Assembly (NCBI RefSeq): GCF_014634745.1
Contig: NZ_BMBP01000002.1
Coordinates: 1 to 64,000 of the forward strand
DNA from: Leuconostoc pseudomesenteroides KCTC 3652
GTDB taxonomy: Bacteria > Bacillota > Bacilli > Lactobacillales > Lactobacillaceae
Length of the DNA stretch: 64,000 bases
Direction: 5' to 3'
Below the pieces are notes generated by a model. That model did not search any database. It worked only from the letters and a program-made list of their open reading frames with translations, and had not been told where the DNA came from. A program made the position numbers and the translations under genes. Shown here in pieces: positions 8,074 to 15,632 of the stretch (positions within the stretch are counted from its first letter, which is position 1; each line of letters starts with the position of its first letter).

Positions 8074-9843
8074 ATGGAAAATTCAAAAATATATAAGTTG
8101 TACAAGTCAGGTAAGTTGTGGGTAATTAGTGCTGTGGCAGTGGCTGGCGTTGCTGTGAGTGCTAATACCACGCAAGTAAGCGCTGATACCGTTTCAAACG
8201 CTGACACACAAGCAGTGAAAACCACTGATACTAAGCAAGATGACAAGCAAGTGCAATTGACTGCTTCATCAACTGATACGGCTACGGACAAAGCGACAAC
8301 TGATGATGCCACTAAATCTGCGACTGTTTCTTCAACTGCTGAAAAAAGCACAGTGCCAACAACGGCTGGTACTAGTGTGTCACAAGACCAAGCAAAAGAT
8401 GCGGTCGATAAGGCACAAGATACAGTTAAGAATGATGCGGACACAGCTTCAAAGGCTGGCGTTGATGTGACAACTGGTAAAACAACTGATGTCACTATCA
8501 ATGATGACAACGCTTCATCAAAAACAAATGAAGTCTTATCTGATTTGAATAAGCAAGACCAAGCGGTTAAAGATGCCACGGCAAAGCAACAAGCAAATGA
8601 TCAAGCCTATGATAAGGCAACTAGCGACCAGAAAGATGCCACAACAAAAGGGAAAGCTGATATCGACAAGTCAACTGCTGATTTAGATAAAGAAGTTGAC
8701 AATGCCAAACAGGCAGGAATTGATGTCAGTGTTGAAGTGTCAAAGACTGCTCCAGAATACAAATCGTTGAAAGGACTTGAAGGACAAGATTTGTTAGACG
8801 CAATGGCTTATAACATTGACTTGTACAATGAAGCAATCGCATATGGTGTGGCAACTCAAAATCAAGATGCACAAACTTTGGCTAACTTGACGGCTGAATA
8901 TCAAAAACAATTCGCTGATTATCAAGCCAAAAAGGCAGCCGTTGATAAGGCAAATGCTGATAAAAAAGCAGCCTATGATAAGGCTGTTGCCGAGTTTGAA
9001 AAGGCTGTTAATACCGAAATTAGTATGAGTGCTAAGACACAAACGGACGCTTCAAGCGGTCAATACAAAACCTTTATGACTTCTACTGTTAATCAAAAGA
9101 CAGGCGAATTTACACTCGAACATGATATGAATGACGGTGTGCATGTGATTGGTCATGGTGTTTTGAAAGGTAAGGTTAATTGGAAAGTCGTTGCCAATGG
9201 TGACGGTTCAGAAACAATCACCGTTTCATCAATTGAGTTGTACTCATACACCTATACGAACTATTATCAAAACTCGGCTGTTAATCAAAACATTAACTTT
9301 CACGTTTATGATTTGAATGGTAAGGAATTATTCTCTGTTTATCATGACGGCAATACTACTTTTACTAAGAACATCAACTCAACGACTGCAATTAACAAGA
9401 CGTTTACTTTGGCACCTAATGCGACAAGTTCGGCTATCCAATTCCTAACAGTTGATGATAACTGGATATGGAATACTCATGGTCAAGTTGATTGGCAGAT
9501 TAAAAATACTAATGTCGCACCAAAATCACCTGACTATGAACAAGAGCCAACGGCACCAGTTGCCCCAAAGGTAAGTGTTCATAATATTACTGTAGCAGAC
9601 ATGCCAACGGCTGGTAAGCCACAGGTACAAAAAGTTGATGTGCATTATTACAACATCAAGAAGACACCTAAGGTTGAAAAGACGGCAACACCTGCAACAC
9701 CAAAAACAGTTGAAACGGCAAGCATTTTGCCAACGACACACGCTAATGAAAATCAAAGTGGCGTATTGTTGAGTGCATTGGCTGGTTTAGCTAGTCTTGG
9801 TTTGGCTTTTGGTATCTCTAAAAAAGGTAAAAAGCAAAACTAA
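8074..9843 (+). CDS. LPxTH-anchored surface adhesin, antigen I/II or PrgB-like
   Basis: A 589-residue wall protein. It opens with a KxYKxGKxW-type signal (YKLYKSGKLW) and a hydrophobic core cleaved near VSADT. A Ser/Thr/Asp-rich stretch is followed by an Ala/Lys-rich coiled-coil region (residues 150-310) like the A-region of streptococcal antigen I/II. The 320-480 globular part resembles the glucan-binding (GbpC) fold by pattern (GVHVIGHGVLKGKVNWKV). A Pro-rich stalk, a sorting signal LPTTH, a hydrophobic span and a basic tail follow. By analogy with PrgB of pCF10 it may aid mating-pair contact. No Shine-Dalgarno sequence lies next to the start. Confidence 0.75.
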   Translation: MENSKIYKLYKSGKLWVISAVAVAGVAVSANTTQVSADTVSNADTQAVKTTDTKQDDKQVQLTASSTDTATDKATTDDATKSATVSSTAEKSTVPTTAGTSVSQDQAKDAVDKAQDTVKNDADTASKAGVDVTTGKTTDVTINDDNASSKTNEVLSDLNKQDQAVKDATAKQQANDQAYDKATSDQKDATTKGKADIDKSTADLDKEVDNAKQAGIDVSVEVSKTAPEYKSLKGLEGQDLLDAMAYNIDLYNEAIAYGVATQNQDAQTLANLTAEYQKQFADYQAKKAAVDKANADKKAAYDKAVAEFEKAVNTEISMSAKTQTDASSGQYKTFMTSTVNQKTGEFTLEHDMNDGVHVIGHGVLKGKVNWKVVANGDGSETITVSSIELYSYTYTNYYQNSAVNQNINFHVYDLNGKELFSVYHDGNTTFTKNINSTTAINKTFTLAPNATSSAIQFLTVDDNWIWNTHGQVDWQIKNTNVAPKSPDYEQEPTAPVAPKVSVHNITVADMPTAGKPQVQKVDVHYYNIKKTPKVEKTATPATPKTVETASILPTTHANENQSGVLLSALAGLASLGLAFGISKKGKKQN

Positions 9844-9931
9844 TCTAAAAATTGATCTCGTGACGTTATCACATAATATAACCAAATGGGGTGTGAAGCC
9901 CAATCAATAAAATTGTTAGGAGACAATAAAT

Positions 9932-10774
9932 ATGTTGCAAAAACAACTTTTAATCGCAGGTTCAGTGCTTGGTGCGTTAGCATTAGGTCATCAAGCGGTC
10001 AACGCTGATACTGTGCCAACAACTGATACTAGTAAAGCGCAATCAGTACAAACCACATTACCTACTGTTAAAGCAGTAGTTTTAAATGCCACAGATGTCA
10101 CAACGAGTGATGCCAGTTCAACCGTAGATGACGGCACAACAGTTGACAATGGTGATGTGCCAAATGATGACGGCACGAACACAGATAATGGTGGTGGTTC
10201 TGCACCAAATGATGATGGCACGAATACGGATAATGGCGGTGGCTCTTCATCTAACGATGACGGTACAAATACTGATAATGGCGATGGTTCTTCATCAAAT
10301 GATGACGGTACAAACACTGATAATGGCGGTAGTTCTAATTCATCGGATAATGGTGGTGGTTCAAGCTCATCAGATAACGGTGGTAGTTCTTCATCGAGTG
10401 ATAATGGTGGTTCTTCATCAAGCAATAATAATGGCGGTTCAAGTTCATCGGATAATGGTAGCACCTCTCATGTTGTGCCTGTAACACCTGATAACAATGG
10501 TAATGTTGTCAACGTACCAACGCAAGTCGCTAGTGATGCTGATGTATCAAATGCTGTGAAAGCCTATAATCAAGCACTCGCAGACAATGGCAAAGATGCT
10601 TCGAATGCCAAAGTTAAGCAAGCAAAAGAAAACTTGGATAAAGCAATTGACAAAGCCTTGCCCAAAACACATGCGATAGAAAAATCATCAATGGGTGGTA
10701 GTGGTATCTTAGCATTGGCAACGTCTGGTTTAGTTGCTTTGGGTGGTTTGATTTACAAGCGTAAGCATCTATAA
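9932..10774 (+). CDS. LPxTH-anchored surface protein with Asp/Asn/Gly/Ser repeats
   Basis: A 280-residue exported protein: signal peptide (residues 1-25, cut after VNA), a Thr/Ser-rich segment, then tandem repeats of the type NDDGTNTDNGGGS (about residues 75-120) fading into SSSDNGG repeats, a short helical domain (AVKAYNQALADNGKD), and the anchor LPKTH with membrane span and KRKHL tail. The sorting motif matches that of the upstream adhesin, suggesting the same sortase, which is not in this window. AGGAGA lies at the start. The repeats are prone to slippage and length variation. Its role is unknown; it is probably a spacer or adhesin for the transfer apparatus. Confidence 0.7.
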   Translation: MLQKQLLIAGSVLGALALGHQAVNADTVPTTDTSKAQSVQTTLPTVKAVVLNATDVTTSDASSTVDDGTTVDNGDVPNDDGTNTDNGGGSAPNDDGTNTDNGGGSSSNDDGTNTDNGDGSSSNDDGTNTDNGGSSNSSDNGGGSSSSDNGGSSSSSDNGGSSSSNNNGGSSSSDNGSTSHVVPVTPDNNGNVVNVPTQVASDADVSNAVKAYNQALADNGKDASNAKVKQAKENLDKAIDKALPKTHAIEKSSMGGSGILALATSGLVALGGLIYKRKHL

Positions 10775-10779
10775 GACAA

Positions 10780-10869
10780 CAAAAAAGCCACTGTTGCCAG
10801 TGACTTCAATGGTTAGGTTGAATATTGATAACTTTAATTTTGCTTACTTTTATGTAATGCCCCTAACCA
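10780..10869 (-). ncRNA. Putative small RNA 1 of a tandem pair
   Basis: On the minus strand an extended -10 (TGCTATACT, complement of 10876-10884) is followed by a start near 10869. GGTTAGG (complement of 10862-10868) pairs over about 45 bases with CCTAACC (complement of 10811-10817). A terminator hairpin CACTG-GCAA-CAGTG and a T-run then end the transcript near 10780. No peptide of note is encoded on this strand. The layout is repeated in unit 2 with different stem bases. Confidence 0.5.
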
Positions 10870-10899
10870 ACAGTTAGTATAGCACATAATGACATTGAA

Positions 10900-11003
10900 T
10901 TTAAATAAGCCACTGTTACCAGTGACTTGGTTAGGTAGAGTGAATGTTTTTAATTTAGAAAACACATAGTTATTTTATGTAAATTAAAATCTCTACCTGA
11001 CAA
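10900..11003 (-). ncRNA. Putative small RNA 2 of a tandem pair
   Basis: It has the same architecture as unit 1: extended -10 TGCTATACT (complement of 11010-11018), long-range stem AGGTAGAG/CTCTACCT (complements of 10991-10998 and 10933-10940), an inner stem TTTTAATTTA/TAAATTAAAA, and the terminator hairpin CACTG-GTAA-CAGTG followed by a weaker T-rich end. The stem sequences changed on both sides relative to unit 1, which points to selection for RNA structure. Its promoter overlaps the region just before the tcpC vestige. Confidence 0.5.
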
Positions 11004-11040
11004 TTTATTAGTATAGCACAACAAAGGAAGGGGGTGAAAC

Positions 11041-11130
11041 ATGCATGGTCTCCCAAAACTCAAAGTGCATTTTGAGTCACAAAGAAACAAAAAAATGCCG
11101 ATCAATTTAGTTAAAAAATTTCATTATTAA
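11041..11130 (+). pseudogene. Vestigial duplicate of the tcpC 5' end (29 codons)
   Basis: The ribosome binding site and the first 12 codons (MHGLPKLKVHFE) repeat the start of tcpC at 12637 almost base for base (MRGLPKLKVNFE), then diverge and stop at 11128. The duplication flanks the ABC transporter cassette and marks where that cassette entered ahead of the transfer operon. A 29-residue peptide could still be made. Confidence 0.7.
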
Positions 11131-11220
11131 ACATAAAAATAGATTCATTCCAGACTAAACTACCTAAATATTTCAAGATAGTATATAATAACTATGTTAT
11201 GACATATTAAGGAGAATATG

Positions 11221-11976
11221 ATGAGAGATATAATGGCTTTATGTAAAGTCTATATGATTAATATAATGAGTAATAAGTTTGCCTTTGTGTATAATTTGTT
11301 ACTTCCGATTATTTACTTTATTTATAAGAATGTAAATCTCTCTTCTGCCACAAATCATTTTAATACTACCACAGCTGAAGCACTTGGAAATTTTTGGGCT
11401 TACATCATATTTGTGACTATACTCAACAATGTTGTTGTGTCCTTAATTGTTCAACGAGAACAAGGGTTTTATAAACAAATGTTGTTTGTGGTAGGGTCTA
11501 AAATAAAAGTTGTTACTGCAATATTTCTCGTTCAATTAGCCATAATTTGTTTAGAGATTAGTGTATTTAATGTTGTGGTGATGATAATCATACATCAAGT
11601 CAGTTTTAAGTTGCTTTTGGCAGGAGTAGCTGTTGCACTGTTATCAGCCTTACCAGTGACGCTAGTAGGTAGTATTTTATTCATATTCAGAATTAAGATT
11701 GAATCCGTTAACATACTTCTTGGCATAATATTATTTGGATTATTTTTTATCATATCAGTGCCAACATCTTATTCATTTACTGGTCTGTTTAATCTGTTTA
11801 ATCCGTTGAGTTTTGTGACTGAAATGTCAATACAAATACAAAACATGATGTTTAATATTGGGGTAGTTAGTGCTGGAATTTGGATTCAAATGGCTATTGT
11901 CAGTGTTTGCTATGCAATCATCGGCATTTATTCTATCTCCAAATTCTCTGTAAATGCGATTGCAGATAGAGTGTAA
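11221..11976 (+). CDS. ABC-2 type transporter permease
   Basis: A 251-residue integral membrane protein with about six hydrophobic helices, typical of ABC-2 permeases that export drugs, peptides or lipids. AAGGAG (11209-11214) favours ATG 11221 over ATG 11218. A TATAAT at about 11184 gives it its own promoter. It lies 11 bases before the ATPase gene, with which it surely works. The pair sits between a tcpC vestige and tcpC itself, so it is inserted cargo. The substrate is unknown; the small size of both subunits resembles bacteriocin immunity/export transporters, which is only a guess. Confidence 0.75.
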   Translation: MRDIMALCKVYMINIMSNKFAFVYNLLLPIIYFIYKNVNLSSATNHFNTTTAEALGNFWAYIIFVTILNNVVVSLIVQREQGFYKQMLFVVGSKIKVVTAIFLVQLAIICLEISVFNVVVMIIIHQVSFKLLLAGVAVALLSALPVTLVGSILFIFRIKIESVNILLGIILFGLFFIISVPTSYSFTGLFNLFNPLSFVTEMSIQIQNMMFNIGVVSAGIWIQMAIVSVCYAIIGIYSISKFSVNAIADRV

Positions 11977-11987
11977 GGAGCAAAACC

Positions 11988-12578
11988 ATGGAAATTAAAA
12001 ATTATTCTGTGACATTTGGTAATCGTCAGCTTTCGACTAATTTAGATGTCTCTTTTTCAACAAGTAAAATGAATATTGTTATGGGTGCTAATGGAGCTGG
12101 TAAAAGTACGTTATTAGACTTTGTAGCTGGAGTAGGGCCCAAAGGAGCTGTTGGTGAAAAAGTAGGAATTCCTTCTTACAAAAAAATCGCCTATCAACTA
12201 CAACAAGTTCATTTTTTTCCGACTTTGACTGTTGCACAAACCGTTGAATTTTATACTACACTGACCGACAAAGCAAAAACAAAAATGTATGAAAATGCGC
12301 AAACGGTGAGGAAAAATTTATTGGACCCAATTTGGGACACTAGAATGGGACAATTATCTGGTGGTGAGCGACAAATTGTTTTAACCTACGGGCAGTGTTT
12401 ATTAGATAAAGAGGTTTACATTTTTGATGAACCAACAAGTGGCGTTGATGAAACTAATGCGCCTGTTATCTTGAGTATGATCAATGATCTCGTTATCAAT
12501 GAACACAAAATTGTCATTATGACTTCTCACCATTCTGATCAATTAAAACAATTTGATCTTAATTTGATAACGTTGTAA
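11988..12578 (+). CDS. ABC transporter ATP-binding protein
   Basis: A short ATPase subunit of 196 residues. Walker A is GANGAGKST at 33-41, the signature LSGGE at 123-127, Walker B VYIFDEP at 143-149, and a switch-region His follows in IVIMTSHH. A Q-loop Gln is present in QLQQVHFFP. All catalytic motifs are intact. The start is set by AAGGAG. It pairs with the permease just upstream to form an exporter at the membrane. It ends in its own terminator, which separates this cassette from the transfer genes. Confidence 0.85.
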   Translation: MEIKNYSVTFGNRQLSTNLDVSFSTSKMNIVMGANGAGKSTLLDFVAGVGPKGAVGEKVGIPSYKKIAYQLQQVHFFPTLTVAQTVEFYTTLTDKAKTKMYENAQTVRKNLLDPIWDTRMGQLSGGERQIVLTYGQCLLDKEVYIFDEPTSGVDETNAPVILSMINDLVINEHKIVIMTSHHSDQLKQFDLNLITL

Positions 12579-12585
12579 TTTTTTG

Positions 12586-12608
12586 AAACATGGCAACATG
12601 TTTTTTTA
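12586..12608 (+). terminator. Terminator after the ABC cassette
   Basis: AAACATG (12586-12592) pairs with CATGTTT (12597-12603), followed by T-residues. Confidence 0.7.
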
Positions 12609-12636
12609 TTGATGAATTTACGAAAGGGGGTGTGAA

Positions 12637-13584
12637 ATGCGTGGTCTCCCAAAACTCAAAGTGAATTTTGAGTATGAAAAAAAGCAAAAGGAAAAAGCAG
12701 TTAGAATACCTAAAGCTCATACAATGAATTTAGGTAAGGTACGTAAGATAGTTCTATTATTTTTCATAGGGCTTTTTATTTACTTTAGTTATGTATTGGT
12801 ACTTGCTAATGCAATTGCTCAAAAGAATAAAACGTTGCGTGCAACGGTCACAACTTTGAGCAAAAAATTGGATAAAGCCAGTGCTGGTACAACCAGTTAC
12901 AATCCTGTTGTCGGACAATATCTTGCCAATTTCTTGACACTTTATTATTCATCATCAGATAGTAATGCTGATAGTCGTTCCCAAAAATTAAGGCAATATT
13001 TGGCAAGTAATATCACACTACCTAACAATTTAGGTAATTCCAAAATGAAGTTAGATAGTGCTAAATTAAATGGCATCTTCACTGTGGATAGTGTCAAAAC
13101 AGCACAGTATAGCTTAGTGGTTGAAGCGGACGGCAAACACAGTGATATGACGGTTAATGTACCGTATGCGCAGGAAAATGAAAAACTAACCGTGATAGGT
13201 TTTCCTTATGTGGCTAACACGATTGATAGTGTTGGACACATAGGGACTGCAAGATTTGATAAAACTGGTAAGACAATTAACGATAGTGAAGTCACGGCAA
13301 AAGTCGTTAAATTTACCAAACAATTTGCACAAAAATATGTATCATCTTCAACTAAAGATATGTCAATGTTAATGTCTGACCCTGTAGGGTTAAATGGGGC
13401 TGTTGATCTTTTGACGTTAGAGGATAGTAGTATCAAAGTAACAGGCACAAGTGAAAAGCCAGTTGTGACAGCGACAATGACAGTTCAAGTACATGGTACA
13501 AACATTATGCAAGTACAGACGATTAGGTTAGATTTGAAAAAGCAATCATCAACCTATTTTGTGACTAAATTTGTACAAGCATAG
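12637..13584 (+). CDS. tcpC: TcpC-like conjugal transfer protein (Tn916 Orf13 family)
   Basis: 315 residues with one N-terminal membrane helix (about 36-56) followed by an extracytoplasmic part with two NTF2-like halves, as in TcpC of pCW3 and Orf13 of Tn916. TcpC is an assembly component of the Gram-positive mating channel, functionally like VirB8. AAAGGGGG precedes the start. It begins the core transfer operon, followed 11 bases later by the small membrane gene. Assignment rests on overall layout and the segment PVVGQYLANFLTLYYSS rather than on a catalytic motif. Confidence 0.75.
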   Translation: MRGLPKLKVNFEYEKKQKEKAVRIPKAHTMNLGKVRKIVLLFFIGLFIYFSYVLVLANAIAQKNKTLRATVTTLSKKLDKASAGTTSYNPVVGQYLANFLTLYYSSSDSNADSRSQKLRQYLASNITLPNNLGNSKMKLDSAKLNGIFTVDSVKTAQYSLVVEADGKHSDMTVNVPYAQENEKLTVIGFPYVANTIDSVGHIGTARFDKTGKTINDSEVTAKVVKFTKQFAQKYVSSSTKDMSMLMSDPVGLNGAVDLLTLEDSSIKVTGTSEKPVVTATMTVQVHGTNIMQVQTIRLDLKKQSSTYFVTKFVQA

Positions 13585-13595
13585 AAAGGAGTATT

Positions 13596-13823
13596 ATGGA
13601 TATTTATAACGCTTTGAAGCCTGTGTTGCTTGGTGCGGTTGTGATTATCTCTGGTGGGCGAGCAATTGCTCATTACGGTAAAAGCGAAACCAAACAAATG
13701 TGGGTAGCGATTTTGATTGGCGCTTTGGTTTATTTCTTCGTCAACGGACCAGCCAATACATTAAATGCCTTTTCTGGTTTGATGAATACAGTTTTGAATT
13801 ATATTCAAGGGCTAGGGGGTTAA
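13596..13823 (+). CDS. Small TcpD-like membrane protein of the mating channel
   Basis: 75 residues with two hydrophobic helices (LLGAVVIISGGRAIAHYG and MWVAILIGALVYFFVNG). Its size, topology and position between tcpC and tcpE match the small membrane protein (TcpD/PrgF type) found in Gram-positive type IV secretion operons. AAAGGAG precedes the start. No enzymatic motif is expected. The exact family is inferred from context. Confidence 0.6.
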   Translation: MDIYNALKPVLLGAVVIISGGRAIAHYGKSETKQMWVAILIGALVYFFVNGPANTLNAFSGLMNTVLNYIQGLGG

Positions 13824-13828
13824 AGTGT

Positions 13829-14203
13829 ATGTACAATTACAGACGAGTTTACACGAATTCGGCTAAGTTCAAAACGATTTATGGCGATTTCAAGTTACCA
13901 GTTTTTATTGATACTCGAATTGCTGGAGTTTTGGCAATCACAACAGTGATCGATGCCGTGATTATTTTTGTGTTCAAACTTTATACTGTGAACAATGGAG
14001 CTTTAACATGGGGGTTTGCTTTATTGGTTGGTACTTTAGTTGGCGTTTATCAATTAGACAAGCTACTCAAAGTTGATGATTTACCATTTGAAACAACGCT
14101 AAAATATGCTTTAACACATTATTGGCGTTATTGGTTTCAAAAGAAACAGTTGTATCAGGATAAACATTTGAACAGTAATAATAAACGGTATCAAATTCTA
14201 TAG
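13829..14203 (+). CDS. tcpE: TcpE-like conjugal transfer membrane protein (Tn916 Orf17 family)
   Basis: 124 residues from ATG 13829, behind AGGGGG. There are two membrane helices (about 28-50 and 57-75) and a basic C-terminal tail (HYWRYWFQKK), as in the TcpE family of small channel proteins. The N-terminal motif YRRVYTNSAKFKTIYGDFKLP resembles the TcpE start. It follows the TcpD-like gene by 5 bases. A hairpin near 14208-14238 with T-run probably ends this first transfer block. Confidence 0.75.
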   Translation: MYNYRRVYTNSAKFKTIYGDFKLPVFIDTRIAGVLAITTVIDAVIIFVFKLYTVNNGALTWGFALLVGTLVGVYQLDKLLKVDDLPFETTLKYALTHYWRYWFQKKQLYQDKHLNSNNKRYQIL

Positions 14204-14324
14204 TCTTTAAAAAGCATGTGTGAAAGCATGTTTTTATCATGTTATCGTCAATTGAAAGATAGGACAGTGCTGGGGCAGTTCCAGTAGGTAACAAAAATAT
14301 ATTTAAAATAAATTGCATTAAATG

Positions 14325-14360
14325 TTTAACAATGTTAATATATAATAAACAATGTTAAAG
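14325..14360 (+). promoter_or_regulatory. Promoter with twin AACAATGTTAA repeats
   Basis: TATAAT at 14341-14346 sits between two near-identical palindromic boxes, TTTAACAATGTTAA (14325-14338) and AAACAATGTTAAAG (14347-14360). The arrangement looks like an operator overlapping a promoter, possibly for autoregulation by the DUF2089 protein encoded next. Confidence 0.5.
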
Positions 14361-14372
14361 AAAGGCTTGCTT

Positions 14373-14651
14373 ATGGATTGGTTTTTAAAACTAGAACGTG
14401 AAGATCAAGAGTTCGTTAAACAATTAGTCAAGGCTTCAGGTTCCTTAAAAGAATTAGCCAAAATATATCAGGTTAGTTATCCAACGGTACGTGTCCGATT
14501 GAATAAAATTATTCAACATATTGATTTAATTGAACAACAGGGCAAAAGTTCGTTTGAAACTAAAATAATGGAAATGGTGATTAATGATGAATTGCCATTA
14601 AATTTAGCCAAAAAGATTCTTGCAGATTATCAGGAGGAAAAAGATGAGTGA
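14373..14651 (+). CDS. DUF2089-type helix-turn-helix regulator
   Basis: 92 residues from ATG 14373, chosen because GAAAGG lies just before it (an ATG at 14352 is upstream of that site). The core LKELAKIYQVSYPTVRVRLNKII fits the 'KELerelGiSYpTVRnrLdkli' pattern of DUF2089 DNA-binding proteins. The N-terminus LEREDQEFVKQLVKASG also fits. It overlaps the next membrane protein gene by 8 bases, so the two are translationally coupled. It probably regulates this operon, perhaps through the repeats in front of it; that is inference. Confidence 0.7.
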   Translation: MDWFLKLEREDQEFVKQLVKASGSLKELAKIYQVSYPTVRVRLNKIIQHIDLIEQQGKSSFETKIMEMVINDELPLNLAKKILADYQEEKDE

Positions 14652-14928
14652 ATTTATGGGTGTTTTTTATGGCTGTTTAGTAGCTGGTGGTTTGTATTTA
14701 CTGGATCGTTTCCTTCCAAAATGGTTTGGTGCTTTACCAGGTATAGCCTATTTTATTTTTATGATTTGGTTAATGATTTACAAAAATGGTCATAACATTT
14801 TAGGGTTATTTACAGTTTTAATCGTCGGCGAAGCAATCATTAATAGTATTTGGATAGAAAGTATCGAAAGTAGAAAAAAGAAAACTCAAAAAGAGTTGGA
14901 TAAAATGAAAGCCAAAGATTTGAGTTAA
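14644..14928 (+). CDS. Small membrane protein coupled to the DUF2089 regulator
   Basis: 94 residues from ATG 14644, behind AGGAGG, with three hydrophobic segments and a charged Lys/Glu tail (SRKKKTQKELDKMKAK). It overlaps the DUF2089 gene end, an arrangement often seen when a small regulator is paired with a membrane partner. It may act as a sensor or anti-regulator. No family is recognised beyond this. Confidence 0.55.
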   Translation: MSEFMGVFYGCLVAGGLYLLDRFLPKWFGALPGIAYFIFMIWLMIYKNGHNILGLFTVLIVGEAIINSIWIESIESRKKKTQKELDKMKAKDLS

Positions 14929-15050
14929 TTTAATAATAAGTATCAAAAACGGCATGTCTTGTATTGGCAGGCTTTTTTTGTTGCAAATCAAAATGGAAAG
15001 GTTGGTGTGATAGAATGGATATATTAACAACACGATATGAGAGAATAGAT

Positions 15051-15578
15051 ATGTCTGAAAAACCAAAAAAAATTGAGAAAAAGAATGTATTGTATCTAGT
15101 CATTGCAGGCTTACTCATAGTCATCATAATTATGAGTTTTTATATTCATACTTTGCGCAATCGGAGCACAACAACTATTGTGACCGCTCCGACAAAGACC
15201 AGCAGTAGTGTGTCAAGCGCATCGAGTTCATCTACTAGCAAATATGTTGAGGGTAAAGATTACACTGTTAAATACTCAAATGACGGTATTGTTGCTAAGT
15301 CAAGTATTGATGAAGCACTTTCTAATGTAGGTTTAAATAATTTTGACGATGATATGGATAAAGATAGTGGCAATTATGCCAAATTTGAACTTTATTTTAA
15401 TAAAAGTAAAAATGTGATTGTTGAAAAGTTGTACGAGAATGGCTATCAGAATAATGAGCCAACCGTGATAATAGCTTATGATTTATCTACTAAAAAGCAA
15501 ATAGAGGGTCATATCGGTAGGCTTTATTATGATAATATGCCATTGGTCTATACATGGACAAATAATACTGTTCAATAA
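15051..15578 (+). CDS. Single-pass membrane protein of the transfer operon, unknown family
   Basis: About 175 residues from ATG 15051; ATG 15015 is an alternative (behind GGAAAGG, longer spacing). One membrane helix (VLYLVIAGLLIVIIIMSFYI) follows a basic N-terminus, then a Ser/Thr linker and an extracytoplasmic domain of about 110 residues with a DKDSGNYAKFELYFN stretch. The outside location and place before the VirB6-like gene suggest a channel accessory or surface component. Confidence 0.55.
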   Translation: MSEKPKKIEKKNVLYLVIAGLLIVIIIMSFYIHTLRNRSTTTIVTAPTKTSSSVSSASSSSTSKYVEGKDYTVKYSNDGIVAKSSIDEALSNVGLNNFDDDMDKDSGNYAKFELYFNKSKNVIVEKLYENGYQNNEPTVIIAYDLSTKKQIEGHIGRLYYDNMPLVYTWTNNTVQ

Positions 15579-15632
15579 TTTTTTTAGTGTTTGCAAATAC
15601 AGCAAGCACTTTTTATTTTGAAAGGAAAGCAC

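Noticed and set aside
9991-10464. 157-residue minus-strand frame opposite the Asp/Ser repeat protein
   Set aside because: It is the mirror of the repeats in the + strand surface protein, which has a signal peptide, anchor and ribosome binding site.
10130-10480. Direct repeats considered as a CRISPR array
   Set aside because: They are short in-frame codon repeats inside a surface protein gene, with no uniform spacers and no cas genes.
10811-10878. 23-codon + strand frame inside sRNA unit 1
   Set aside because: It has no ribosome binding site and is not kept in unit 2, whereas the minus-strand RNA layout is.
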